Positions 8,201-16,359 of a stretch of 22,892 bases of DNA are shown here, in pieces. The translations under genes and the position numbers were made by a program. This DNA is from a virus: positions 1 to 22,892 of the IMG/VR virus record IMGVR_UViG_3300044990_000512. One strand, written 5' to 3'. The notes beneath the pieces are model-generated. The model saw nothing but the letters and a program-made list of their open reading frames with translations, ran no database searches and was not told where the DNA came from. Position 1 is the stretch's first letter, and every line of letters starts with the position of its first letter.

Positions 8201-10363
8201 CAGTTGTCTAACAGAAGTAGTAATAATGTCATTATCAAACAAATACGAATCAACAATTGATGTGTTATATGTTTCATAATCTACGTTGCGAGAAATTACC
8301 GGAAATATATATTCTCCAGTTACTGGCGCAATGTGTTTTTCTAAATTATCAGAAATTACAGTTGTTTTAATTTCAGCAGTAGCAAATTTTACTTTATTAA
8401 CAGGGTCGGCTTTAACAGGCGAGTAAACTTCTTTCATTACTGAAATTGGTTTTTCTAAATTATCAGATGTTAACTTACTGACAACAGTTTTAATATATTC
8501 TTTTGTTGGTATTTGGATACTTGGCGCAGCTACAGGAGCAACTATCGATGCTAACATATTTTTTCTAGAAACACTAGCACTAGGGTACTCACTAACAATT
8601 CTTGATTGATAAAACACTGATTCAATAATATTATCAATTATTGCATTATCTGAATCAAAGTCTGCATAATCAATAGTAACTGAATTACTAGTGCCATTAA
8701 TTACAGTAAATGTATTAGTAAATCCGTATACATGATTTGAAATTCGAATAGTAGTACCTGTTTTAAATGGTATAACATGATTGTAAGCTGGATTATTAAA
8801 ATACACAGTTGTTGTTAATAACATACTAGTGGTATATGATAAAATATCACTGCCGTTAATATACCAATCTACAACTGATGTATTTACAGTTACAAATTTA
8901 GGAGTTTGGGATATAATATTAAATTTAAATTCACCGTAACTACTACTTTCGTATGTTTCTAATCTAGTTGATTGTACAGTTGGCGTAACTGATCGAATAT
9001 CAGTTCTTAAGTTAGTAATTTTATCAATAGTATGATTAGTAGTTACTCCTTTAAATATAGAAACTGAAGATTGCTTACCTATTACTGTTAATAATTGACT
9101 AGAGTTGTCAGCCGATGCAAATTTCTCAACAATTGGTAGTTTAATACTAGGTGAAATTGCAGGAGTTAACGAGAATACTAGATTTTTTCTCGGATTACTA
9201 GCAGTGCTAAGTTCTGCTAGCGTTCTTGATTGATAAAATACAGTTTCGTACATATTATCGATTATTGCACCATCTGATTCAATTTCTGTGTATTCAATAG
9301 TAACATAATATCCGGCACCTTTTAATACAACAAATGTATTTGAGTATTGTGAAAATTTATTTCTTATACGAACTGTACTTCCAGTTGGAAACGGTACGAA
9401 TTGATAGTATACTGGATTGTTAAAATATAACGTTAATGTTGAGTTTAATCTAGTTGTGTATGATATTTTATCAGTATCATATATGTACCAACTAACTGTT
9501 GATGTATCAACAGTTACATATTGCGGAGTTTGCGAACTAATATCAAATGAATATTGTCCAGATATATCGCTAATATAAGTTGAAAGGGTAACTGGCACAG
9601 CTGGAGGAATAACTTCTCGAATGTCTGTCTTTAATTTAGTTACTCTGTCAACTGTGTGATTAGTAGTTATACCTTTATACACAGCCATAGCAGTTTGTTT
9701 ACCAACAGTTAATCGGTTTACGCTATCAGCTGATTTAATATTTTCACTAATTGGTATTTGAATACTTGGAAATTGTGAAGGAGCCATAAACGATCGATTT
9801 AAATTTTCTCGATGAATGCTTCCTAAATTTGATTCAATTGAAAATCTGTTTTGATAATACACTGTTTCAAAAATATTATCAATTATTAATCTATGTGGCG
9901 GAATAACATCAAAGTTGATAGTAATTGAATAAGAGTTACTAGATAATACTGTGAAAATCTTTGTATATCCAGACTGTGGACTGGAAACTCGAACATTGCT
10001 ACCTGCCTTAAATAGAATAACATGTTGCAATTGATTAACAAAGTATAATGTAATAGTAGTTGCTTGATTAGTAGTGTAAGTTACTACGTTTTTTTCAAAC
10101 GCATACCATTCGGCAATATTTGTGTTTACTGTAGAATATTGTTGAGTTTGATTAACAACGGTAGTTGTAATACTGCCGTAAATATTACTTTGATATAATT
10201 CTAAGTTGTTTATATCGGTGTTATCAGTAACTTCTGCAAATACATCAGTTCGTTGTTTAACTAATAATGGATGTTGCAGTGCTTGTTTATCGTAGATGTA
10301 CCAATTAACGATATATGAATTATTTGAAGTAATTGTTCCTGGAGCTGGAAATATAGTAGTCAT
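5270..10363 (-). CDS. Giant modular tail/fibre structural protein (about 1697 aa)
   Basis: The start is taken as ATG at 10363 (MTTIFPAPGTITSNN); an upstream in-frame TTG at 10378 lies in the promoter and terminator region. The protein is built from eight related modules. Each has a WY signature (for example DTSTVSWYIYDTD), a strand segment of type LTLYFNNP, a segment of type FPTGSTVRI and an FVVLKGAG-type strand. It then has a motif such as IIDNMYETVFYQS or GFPTNYTGMTI, and an RKNL/RENL helix cap. WY signatures lie near 10101, 9483, 8861, 8241, 7591, 7051, 6502 and 5963, giving periods of about 620 nt then 540 nt. No enzyme motif is visible. It is probably a long fibre or tail decoration. No clear Shine-Dalgarno precedes the ATG. 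Confidence 0.8.
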   Translation of the reverse strand: MTTIFPAPGTITSNNSYIVNWYIYDKQALQHPLLVKQRTDVFAEVTDNTDINNLELYQSNIYGSITTTVVNQTQQYSTVNTNIAEWYAFEKNVVTYTTNQATTITLYFVNQLQHVILFKAGSNVRVSSPQSGYTKIFTVLSSNSYSITINFDVIPPHRLIIDNIFETVYYQNRFSIESNLGSIHRENLNRSFMAPSQFPSIQIPISENIKSADSVNRLTVGKQTAMAVYKGITTNHTVDRVTKLKTDIREVIPPAVPVTLSTYISDISGQYSFDISSQTPQYVTVDTSTVSWYIYDTDKISYTTRLNSTLTLYFNNPVYYQFVPFPTGSTVRIRNKFSQYSNTFVVLKGAGYYVTIEYTEIESDGAIIDNMYETVFYQSRTLAELSTASNPRKNLVFSLTPAISPSIKLPIVEKFASADNSSQLLTVIGKQSSVSIFKGVTTNHTIDKITNLRTDIRSVTPTVQSTRLETYESSSYGEFKFNIISQTPKFVTVNTSVVDWYINGSDILSYTTSMLLTTTVYFNNPAYNHVIPFKTGTTIRISNHVYGFTNTFTVINGTSNSVTIDYADFDSDNAIIDNIIESVFYQSRIVSEYPSASVSRKNMLASIVAPVAAPSIQIPTKEYIKTVVSKLTSDNLEKPISVMKEVYSPVKADPVNKVKFATAEIKTTVISDNLEKHIAPVTGEYIFPVISRNVDYETYNTSIVDSYLFDNDIITTSVRQLSYITMYFSTPYYQQFIPFPTNSTVRISNKRWFSETFTVLNGTTDSITILMKLDMPFDLYIDNIVETVYNQDHTYTTISTASDSRKKLFYSVMLPSMFNFPIGTVSSSVSDSIVESGNLAKQLLVLSTVNTDLSSAAISKQLFNLTTDTSNISSAIVDTFKVISDLIDTSVDQSRSLTHYDLLVDGVSVYVSGQPINYNVPDWYIKDLDNRFIGVLNTPSETTTLMFYHDNIWKLFLENQYVRIKQPASNFSQDILVTSATLFSITFDTVVGFPTNYTGMTINHLYSPIYAQSLVDVPINPETLLLPRENLAAASNIPFTSMFPIGKLVYNSRGTTSFVTITTDMTSVGLPTTSSILNSFDTVQSGLSLYVSGQPINYNVPNWYIKDLDNRLTGIADPIEPTTTLMFTNTDVLCPFLENQYVRITQPSAGFTQDVLVVSNTQSSITFNSVLGFPTNYTGMTINQLYSSVYHQALVDNEITPLINPTNLTLPRENLAASKNTGFISLFPISKLIYNNRGTYAISPNVPTVSSSSVAVPYSLTPYDTTPDGVTVYVIGQPLIYNVVEWYLKDVDNRLIASPVTNSTTTLTFSNTTPIPLFTAGYNVRIKQGDVNFVQDVLVTSANMYSITFDSIVGFPTNYTGMTISRLYSPISEQSVVNAQYANLIRPTDLTTAQQNLAASLLKPNFRGSQIIFGGIERFSNFAIDNDISGKLELFNDTKIPGDFDLAITSSTLTSYTTNTQTSDWYNFDELILSYDTITTDYITLRFNDLSFVPFPTNTTVKIISNNQTFFTTVVNGTSSSVVVEHYGNIILENTRIQRIVSSVYPQDFVSTTVAPVLPRENLYYMRLRSSTSLNAYFQQPSAVTTVSVLDKQITSLKGDSRLNNQQGTVNKLQVNNINVITDKNSASALSNITVLKPVTVDLSMLSLKYLPTVVGEKNVQRTGIVDKFLVNRISEIGRETVLTVTSTKISPIQFWN
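5900..10150 (-). repeat. Eight intragenic tandem modules in the giant structural gene
   Basis: Modules 1-4 (about 10150-7700) repeat at 618-622 nt and include long linkers. Modules 5-7 (about 7680-6050) repeat at 540-549 nt and are the most alike. The string ATAGTCATaCCaGTATAaTT recurs with few changes at 6273, 6819 and 7359. Module 8 is shorter and more divergent. The pattern indicates tandem duplication followed by divergence. Confidence 0.75.
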
Positions 10364-10368
10364 AAAAA

Positions 10369-10376
10369 TATTTATC
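10369..10376 (-). promoter_or_regulatory. Late promoter motif GATAAATA abutting the start codon
   Basis: GATAAATA on the minus strand ends 5 nt before the ATG at 10363 and begins right after the T-run of a terminator. Expected initiation 6-7 nt downstream falls on the start codon, so the mRNA may be leaderless. No Shine-Dalgarno is visible. Confidence 0.6.
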
Positions 10377-10408
10377 AAAAAAAAAGCTACGTAAAAACGT
10401 AGCTTTTT
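10377..10408 (-). terminator. Intrinsic terminator after the 995-aa gene
   Basis: GCTACGT (10386-10392) and ACGTAGC (10397-10403) form a 7-bp stem extended by A/T pairs, with a 4-nt loop. On the minus strand it is followed by nine T residues. It lies 17 nt after the stop of the 10425-13412 gene. The plus strand also has a T-run of five, so weak bidirectional action is possible. Confidence 0.85.
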
Positions 10409-10424
10409 AATGAGTTACAATAGT

Positions 10425-13412
10425 TTATGCTGGAATAGCAAATCTAAAGTTATTTGGATATAATACAGCATTCCATGATGATGCAGTAGTAGTTCCTGTG
10501 TTATCTTCTAAACTTCTATAACCGCTTGTTGCGTTTGTAGTTACTGTAAATACACTCCAATGATATGTATTAACACCTGGAGATGTAATTACCCAGTGAT
10601 CAGTAGCAGTACCTGATGCGCTATAAAAATCATCAGCTGCTTCAATAGTAACACTAACTGTATCCATTAATGTACCTAACCCACTTGGAATAACTTTTAA
10701 TCCGTAAATTCTACCGCGGATATCAGGATCCCATGCAGTACCTAACACTACTACAGGACTAAACATAAATCTTTTACTATTATAAATGTTAGTGTTAACT
10801 GGTACTAAGTTACCTAAGTGTGGTTGAGGAATAGTACCTATTGATGTAGTAAGCTGGTTACCAGTTACTGTTCCGGGACTGTTATACGCACCACCTGCAC
10901 CCATTTCGTATAAATGTCCCCAACGACCAGTTGTAATTGTAGCAGCACTGTATACGTGAGCATTTAGCCCAACTAAGTCAGCAACACTTGATCTAATTCT
11001 TGGAACAGCAAATACACAACCATGTACACCATTACTATTTGGAATAGGTAGTGTTGGAGCTTGTGTAGCACCTACTGGGAATCTGTTAGAATTAAAATAC
11101 GCAAAGCAAGGCCATGGACTAACTTGAGGAGTAATTGTATATCCGTCAGCTGTCATTGCACCGTAATATGTGTATCCTGCTCCTACTGCACCACCTGTTG
11201 GTGTAGCTGTACCTGCTCCTGCTCCTGTATCTTCAGGTTGAACACGTTCAAATTCAACACATCCTAACCATTGAGTTTGTGCATTTGAGAATGATTTACC
11301 TTGGATTAAGAAATAGCGTGATTTAGCAAACAAGTATAAGAACCCACCGGTTTGTTGTGTCATTACAGTTTGATCTGTAACACCGTTTAATGCAGTTACT
11401 CGATCGCTGCAATCAGCTTTGTTTAAACCAACACCACCGCTTTGTGCCCAACTAGCTGCCCATCTTTCATACACTACTAAGTTGTAAGCAGCATTTGAAC
11501 CTGAAACTGTTACAGTAGTACCTGCAATCGGGTAATATCTAAATCCGAAATATTTACGATCTAAACTTGTGTTAACTAATGCAAGTGTTGTTTCTGCGGT
11601 TTTATTTAAACTTGAATAAACAAACTCAATGTAATCACCGGCAATGTAAGCAGGAGACATAATACCAGGGCCAAACGTACTGTTTGCATATATTGTATTT
11701 TCTAATGGGTGATACAATGTGATTGTAGTACTTACTACTGAAGTAATATATGTGTACAATGGCGTTGTTCTATAAATTGATGCTGCAGTTGCATTAGTAA
11801 TAGTGCCAGACCATGGCGTAACAGTCATTGATGTATCACTTGAAATAGTCGCTACATAACAATAAACACCGCCAAAGTAAATCTCAGCACCTACATGCAA
11901 TTGTGTAGTAAATGCAGTACCGGTTCCTGTAATTGTATTTGCCGAAGCTGTAACCGTACCTGATAATAAGATCGGAGAGCCACCGCCGTTTTGTATTTTT
12001 ATAAAGTTTCCAGCAACATGACTTACACCTGCTGCGTTAATTGTAATTGTGTTTGAACCGGCTACACTAGTTGCATTAACATAGCCAAGCCCTGCTGCAG
12101 AATATTTAGATTGAGTTGCAGTTCCTGAAGTCCCTTCTCTAGTTCCTTCTAATACATAACCGTGCATTTTTTTCTTTTTATAAACTGTTGCAGCTGATGC
12201 TAACGGTAAATCGTGATTAACTTTAAACGTTGTTTCGTTAATGATCCGAGTAACAGTCGTTTCAAGTCCATTAATGATAAGGTCGTCACCGACTCGTAAT
12301 TCGTTTGATAAAATAGATGCACCAGGAGTATATGTTAAGATTGCATCTTCAACTTTAAATTTTAAACCGGTTAGTGTTACCGGATATTTTCCTTGTGTAC
12401 TAGTTCCAGTAAAACCTGTTGGATCTGCTAAAGTACCTGCAATTGGTGTAGTAAACGAAAACGAACGTAATTCATCGCCAACCCAAACTTGACTTGTGCC
12501 ACTTGGTAAGTCCCAATAAAAGTTTGTATTAACACCTGTAATTGCAGAAAGATTGCTAGTTGTACTAATAGTACCACGAGGTGTCATTTTGTACTGTAAA
12601 TTACTATCTGTAAAATCAAATGGTGTAGTAGCAGTTACAGTTAATTCGGTATTACTTATAATTGCAGAAATAACTCTTAACCGTCCGTTAATTGCGATAG
12701 ATCTACCTGCAACGCCGTTAGTTGCTTTTTTAATTGTAGCACCTGCAGAAATTGCAGATCCCGGAGCAACTCTTACAGTTGCAGTAAGATCGTCACTAAC
12801 TGTTGCTACTGTAAAATATGCAGTATCGTTAATTGTTAAGCTATCACCAGGTTGCAACGTAGTTAAGAATGAAGTTCCAGTTCCTGTAATTGTGCCGTTA
12901 GTACCAATTGCAACAGTACCGGTTATAGAAACTGCATCAACTGCATTTGTACATTCGCTTAAGAAATAAGTTCCAACTCCTGTTACTGTAGCCGAACCTG
13001 TAACTACTGAAACTTTACCAGTAGTAATATTAGGATATCCTGCGATTGTGTTGCTAACCGTTCCAAGTAGTTGTGTTCCTAAATTACTTGGATTTAAAAT
13101 TTTAATAGACGATGCTAGTGTAATTGATGGACTAAAAGCAACTGTTACTGTAAAACTTGAATCTGAAATAATTGATGCTACTGTGCGTTTTTGGCCTGCA
13201 AGCATGATAATATCGTTTACACGAAGTTGTGTAATAAACAATGATCCTACGCCTGTTACAGTTACATCTGATGCAGTTGCGGTTCCTTGTAGTGTGTCGT
13301 TACGTAACCATTTATCAACTGTTGCAAAGGTAGGCCATAAATCCGCACCGGTTGTTACCGCTCCGTATGTAATTGCGGCACTGTTTCTACCGAGTTCGTT
13401 AAGTACTGCCAT
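10425..13412 (-). CDS. Tail/virion structural protein with repeated GTGT-F modules (995 aa)
   Basis: The protein starts MAVLNELGRNSAAITYGAV. The N-terminal two thirds contain at least four copies of a beta module with pattern V-GxGT-F---L--GD-I-(15-20 residues)-SD---TV. Examples are TGVGSLFITQLRVNDII near residue 53, GTGTSFLTTLQPGDSLTI near 180 and GTGTAFTTQLHVGAEIYF near 495. The last third (from about 640) is a different globular region ending LYPNNFRFAIPA. The module also occurs once in the 1140-aa protein. Expression signals are a CTAAATAC late promoter (13458-13465), a 5' hairpin and an AGGAG site 8 nt before the ATG. A terminator follows the stop. It is a virion structural protein of the tail or fibre region; the exact part is unknown. 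Confidence 0.78.
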   Translation of the reverse strand: MAVLNELGRNSAAITYGAVTTGADLWPTFATVDKWLRNDTLQGTATASDVTVTGVGSLFITQLRVNDIIMLAGQKRTVASIISDSSFTVTVAFSPSITLASSIKILNPSNLGTQLLGTVSNTIAGYPNITTGKVSVVTGSATVTGVGTYFLSECTNAVDAVSITGTVAIGTNGTITGTGTSFLTTLQPGDSLTINDTAYFTVATVSDDLTATVRVAPGSAISAGATIKKATNGVAGRSIAINGRLRVISAIISNTELTVTATTPFDFTDSNLQYKMTPRGTISTTSNLSAITGVNTNFYWDLPSGTSQVWVGDELRSFSFTTPIAGTLADPTGFTGTSTQGKYPVTLTGLKFKVEDAILTYTPGASILSNELRVGDDLIINGLETTVTRIINETTFKVNHDLPLASAATVYKKKKMHGYVLEGTREGTSGTATQSKYSAAGLGYVNATSVAGSNTITINAAGVSHVAGNFIKIQNGGGSPILLSGTVTASANTITGTGTAFTTQLHVGAEIYFGGVYCYVATISSDTSMTVTPWSGTITNATAASIYRTTPLYTYITSVVSTTITLYHPLENTIYANSTFGPGIMSPAYIAGDYIEFVYSSLNKTAETTLALVNTSLDRKYFGFRYYPIAGTTVTVSGSNAAYNLVVYERWAASWAQSGGVGLNKADCSDRVTALNGVTDQTVMTQQTGGFLYLFAKSRYFLIQGKSFSNAQTQWLGCVEFERVQPEDTGAGAGTATPTGGAVGAGYTYYGAMTADGYTITPQVSPWPCFAYFNSNRFPVGATQAPTLPIPNSNGVHGCVFAVPRIRSSVADLVGLNAHVYSAATITTGRWGHLYEMGAGGAYNSPGTVTGNQLTTSIGTIPQPHLGNLVPVNTNIYNSKRFMFSPVVVLGTAWDPDIRGRIYGLKVIPSGLGTLMDTVSVTIEAADDFYSASGTATDHWVITSPGVNTYHWSVFTVTTNATSGYRSLEDNTGTTTASSWNAVLYPNNFRFAIPA

Positions 13413-13433
13413 TTGTTATTCTCCTAAATAATA

Positions 13434-13465
13434 GAATGATATGTCATTCCGATATGTGTATTTAG
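13434..13465 (-). promoter_or_regulatory. Late promoter CTAAATAC plus 5'-end hairpin
   Basis: CTAAATAC lies at 13465-13458 on the minus strand. Transcription starting 6-7 nt downstream would begin near the stem GAATGA/TCATTC (13434-13449, loop of 4). The hairpin would thus sit at the 5' end of the mRNA, where such stems often stabilise transcripts. The RBS AGGAG follows. Confidence 0.6.
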
Positions 13466-13468
13466 TTG

Positions 13469-14770
<1,302 letters not shown>

Positions 14771-14773
14771 ACT

Positions 14774-14782
14774 GTATTTATT
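14774..14782 (-). promoter_or_regulatory. Late promoter AATAAATAC touching the collagen-like gene start
   Basis: AATAAATAC is followed by AGT and then the ATG at 14770. The 13-nt string ATAAATACAGTATG (with its ATG) is identical at 18154-18167. No Shine-Dalgarno lies between, which suggests a leaderless or nearly leaderless late mRNA. Confidence 0.6.
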
Positions 14783-14819
14783 GTATGCTAAACAAAAGAT
14801 TAATCAGAAGTTTGTTTGA

Positions 14820-15065
14820 TTAGTACATACGTTTGCGATTTACAGCTACTGGGTTTGCTTCTTTTTGCAGTTTTTTACGATACCGTGCCTTTGCTGCACC
14901 TGCTTCTCGTTTACGTTTCGTAGTTGGTTTTTCGTAAAACTCTTTTTTACGTAACGTTTCTAATTTTCCAGAGTCTTCAACTTTGCGCTTAAATCGTCTT
15001 AACGATTGTGTAATGTTTTCATTTTCGCGCATTGTTACTTTAACTCTATTCTGCATTGTTATCAT
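14820..15065 (-). CDS. rpsU: Ribosomal protein bS21 homologue
   Basis: The core VKVTMRENENITQSLRRFKR and then KLETLRKKEFYEKPTTKRKR matches bacterial bS21 closely: E. coli has KVRENE..ALRRFKR..REFYEKPT.ERKR. The protein has about 81 residues and is very basic. bS21 sits on the 30S subunit near the anti-Shine-Dalgarno end of 16S rRNA and helps initiation, and it is the ribosomal protein most often found in phages. Four in-frame ATGs lie close together (15077, 15068, 15065, 15056). I chose 15065 because GAGG is 6 nt upstream. The gene overlaps the end of the 136-aa gene by about 20 nt, so translation is probably coupled. It could replace host bS21 and bias initiation toward phage mRNAs (inference). 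Confidence 0.92.
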   Translation of the reverse strand: MITMQNRVKVTMRENENITQSLRRFKRKVEDSGKLETLRKKEFYEKPTTKRKREAGAAKARYRKKLQKEANPVAVNRKRMY

Positions 15066-15456
15066 CATCTTCCTCATTGTTAATTTGTTCTACAATCCAA
15101 TCTAAATCATATATTCTATTTTTAGAGATTAGATGGTAAGGTGTTAGTTCGTCGTTAGTTATATAGTATGCATTAGGATGGGTAAGCATAAATGTGACAA
15201 AAGATTTAGTAATCGGATCACAATTATCAACATCAATAATTACTACTGCTACTTGGTGTGTAACACTTAGTAACCAATCAATGTCTGCTTCATCGGTATC
15301 ATATATGAAAATATTAATATCTTCATCACTTTCACCAATAATTGCATGAAATTGTTCTAATACGTGCGTTGATGGTTTTACTAACAAATAACCAACATCT
15401 AAATTAAAAAATTTATCCGGAGGTGTAATAACCGTAATTTTTCCTAATGGATTCAT
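15046..15456 (-). CDS. Hypothetical protein, 136 aa, upstream of bS21
   Basis: The protein starts MNPLGKITVITPPDKFFNLD and is acidic, with an alternating strand/helix pattern (LLVKP, INIFIYD, VAVVIIDVDN, AYYITNDEL) suggesting an alpha/beta fold. It ends in a strongly acidic tail (EQINNEEDDDNNAE). The DEADIDWLLSV segment resembles TTDINWLLDV of the 81-aa protein at 4986. An AGAAGG site lies 4 nt before the ATG, in the 3' arm of a hairpin whose loop holds a late promoter. Its 3' end overlaps the bS21 gene. I recognise no function. Confidence 0.72.
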   Translation of the reverse strand: MNPLGKITVITPPDKFFNLDVGYLLVKPSTHVLEQFHAIIGESDEDINIFIYDTDEADIDWLLSVTHQVAVVIIDVDNCDPITKSFVTFMLTHPNAYYITNDELTPYHLISKNRIYDLDWIVEQINNEEDDDNNAE

Positions 15457-15460
15457 GTGA

Positions 15461-15505
15461 CCTTCTATGTGGTAATTAGTTTTGCCTTGTATTTATCAGA
15501 GAAGG
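15461..15505 (-). promoter_or_regulatory. Late promoter within an RBS-pairing hairpin (end of the rlpA-like gene)
   Basis: The late promoter GATAAATAC lies at 15497-15489 within the 3' end of the rlpA-like gene. On the minus-strand RNA, CCTTCTCTG (15505-15497) can pair with CATAGAAGG (15469-15461): six pairs, one mismatch, two pairs. AGAAGG is the Shine-Dalgarno of the gene starting at 15456. Read-through RNA could hide the site, whereas RNA from the late promoter lacks the 5' arm. Confidence 0.5.
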
Positions 15506-15971
15506 ACTTGATAGCTAAAGATACTTTTTGAACTCCAGATATTCCAATTGCTTTTGCAGCAGCCTTTGATAAATCAATAATTCTACCTTTAGAAAAGGGA
15601 CCTCTATCATTTATTCTAACTAATACTGTTTGGTTATTAGCTAAATTAGTTACTTCAACTATAGTTCCAAATGGTAAAAACTTATGTGCTGCAGTTAGTT
15701 CTTTTGGACTAAAATATTCTCCGTTTGCAGTTTTAGGTCTGCGACGATATCTCGGGCCGGACTCGTAACCATACCAACTAGCTATACCTTGCATTTCGTT
15801 AGATGTATGTGCTGATCTAAGTCTATGCTTATAATGCAGGTGTTTAGTTTTTTTATGTATACTGTGTTGTATTGAATGATTGTCAGTTGAATGTTTAGTA
15901 GCTGCATTTACTGGAGCTACGGTGGTAATTATTGAAAGGGCAAGAAGCCCTGTTATTAGTGAATTTTTCAT
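15465..15971 (-). CDS. rlpA: Secreted RlpA-like (double-psi beta-barrel) cell-wall protein
   Basis: I start at ATG 15971 because AAAGGAG stands just upstream; this gives 168 residues. Residues 1-23 are a signal peptide (Lys, hydrophobic [15 protein letters not shown], then VNA|A). There is no lipobox cysteine. Residues 25-60 are a His/Lys-rich linker. Residues about 61-155 are the RlpA fold: [41 protein letters not shown] with the conserved Asp122, and [14 protein letters not shown]. RlpA proteins cleave denuded peptidoglycan glycan strands as lytic transglycosylases, usually with a C-terminal SPOR domain. SPOR is absent here. In a phage it could help lysis or remodel the wall of the infected cell. 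The preceding leader is long and structured. Confidence 0.85.
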   Translation of the reverse strand: MKNSLITGLLALSIITTVAPVNAATKHSTDNHSIQHSIHKKTKHLHYKHRLRSAHTSNEMQGIASWYGYESGPRYRRRPKTANGEYFSPKELTAAHKFLPFGTIVEVTNLANNQTVLVRINDRGPFSKGRIIDLSKAAAKAIGISGVQKVSLAIKSFSDKYKAKLITT

Positions 15972-16280
15972 TTTTTCTCCTTTCACTTGGTGTGCATTAA
16001 AATAACTGCACATTACATTAAGGGAGTAAACTGCACGAGGTTCTTTGAACCCATTTTGTTCGTGACGTCTTCTCCATCAGCCACAACATAAACTGCATGT
16101 TGCACCTTTGGCAAGCCTGGCTTCCCGAATTTCGCGGGTTTCTAATTTGGCCAAGACTCGCAGGATTGATTACATCTCTCAATCCAACTATCTCAGTTTC
16201 TCTCGAAACATATAATATATAGTACAGAACTACAAAATCCCATTTAAAATATGGATTTTTGCATAGATAACGTATACTAT
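15972..16280 (-). promoter_or_regulatory. Long structured 5' leader of the rlpA-like gene; candidate cis-regulatory RNA
   Basis: About 300 nt without a gene between a sigma70-type promoter and the rlpA-like ATG. The minus-strand RNA can form, 5' to 3': GTTTC-GAGA-GAAAC (16209-16196, GNRA-type loop); GGATTGA/TCAATCC (16185-16163); CCCG/CGGG (16138-16124), enclosed by a possible CTTGGC/GCCAAaG stem; GCAACAT/ATGTTGT (16103-16083); CACGA/TCGTG enclosing GGTTC-AAA-GAACC (16064-16034); and TGTGCA/TGCACA (16012-15991), ending 7 nt before the Shine-Dalgarno. GTGCA occurs three times and the last 3' arm could pair with any copy, giving alternative folds. I could not match it to any riboswitch class I know. 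Confidence 0.6.
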
Positions 16281-16286
16281 TAACAC

Positions 16287-16314
16287 ATTATACAGTAATA
16301 TTGTTAAAAGTCAA
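16287..16314 (-). promoter_or_regulatory. Strong sigma70-type promoter for the rlpA-like leader
   Basis: On the minus strand TTGACT (16314-16309) and TATAAT (16292-16287) are separated by 16 nt, close to the bacterial housekeeping consensus. The predicted start is near 16280, about 310 nt before the rlpA-like ATG. It is the only near-consensus host-type promoter I saw, so this gene may be expressed early or by unmodified host polymerase. Confidence 0.75.
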
Positions 16315-16324
16315 CTAAAAACTG

Positions 16325-16332
16325 CTAAATAC
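16325..16332 (+). promoter_or_regulatory. Late promoter motif CTAAATAC for the plus-strand gene
   Basis: CTAAATACACTATATT lies 28 nt before the ATG at 16360, and AAAAGGA provides the ribosome site. It uses the same motif as the minus-strand late promoters at 5262 and 13458. Confidence 0.65.
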
Positions 16333-16359
16333 ACTATATTATTACAAAAAGGATTATCC

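Noticed and set aside
12553-12969. Plus-strand open frame of 138 codons opposite the 995-aa gene
   Set aside because: It is antisense to a Thr/Val/Ala-rich gene, which leaves open frames by composition. No start signal and no recognisable motif.
16040-16130. Hammerhead ribozyme-like CTGATGG in the leader
   Set aside because: The core needs CUGAnGA and a following GAAA in set stems; here the A is G and the second element is CGAAC.
16234-16259. AT-rich inverted repeat AAAATCCCAT/ATGGATTTT as a terminator
   Set aside because: It has few G/C pairs and no good T-run in either direction; it is more likely part of the leader or chance.
15972-16280. Identification of the leader as a known riboswitch (ydaO, c-di-GMP-I, FMN, TPP)
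   Set aside because: Isolated matches such as CTGAGA or CAGTTTACTCC occur, but the defining conserved cores and their order are missing, so I name no class.
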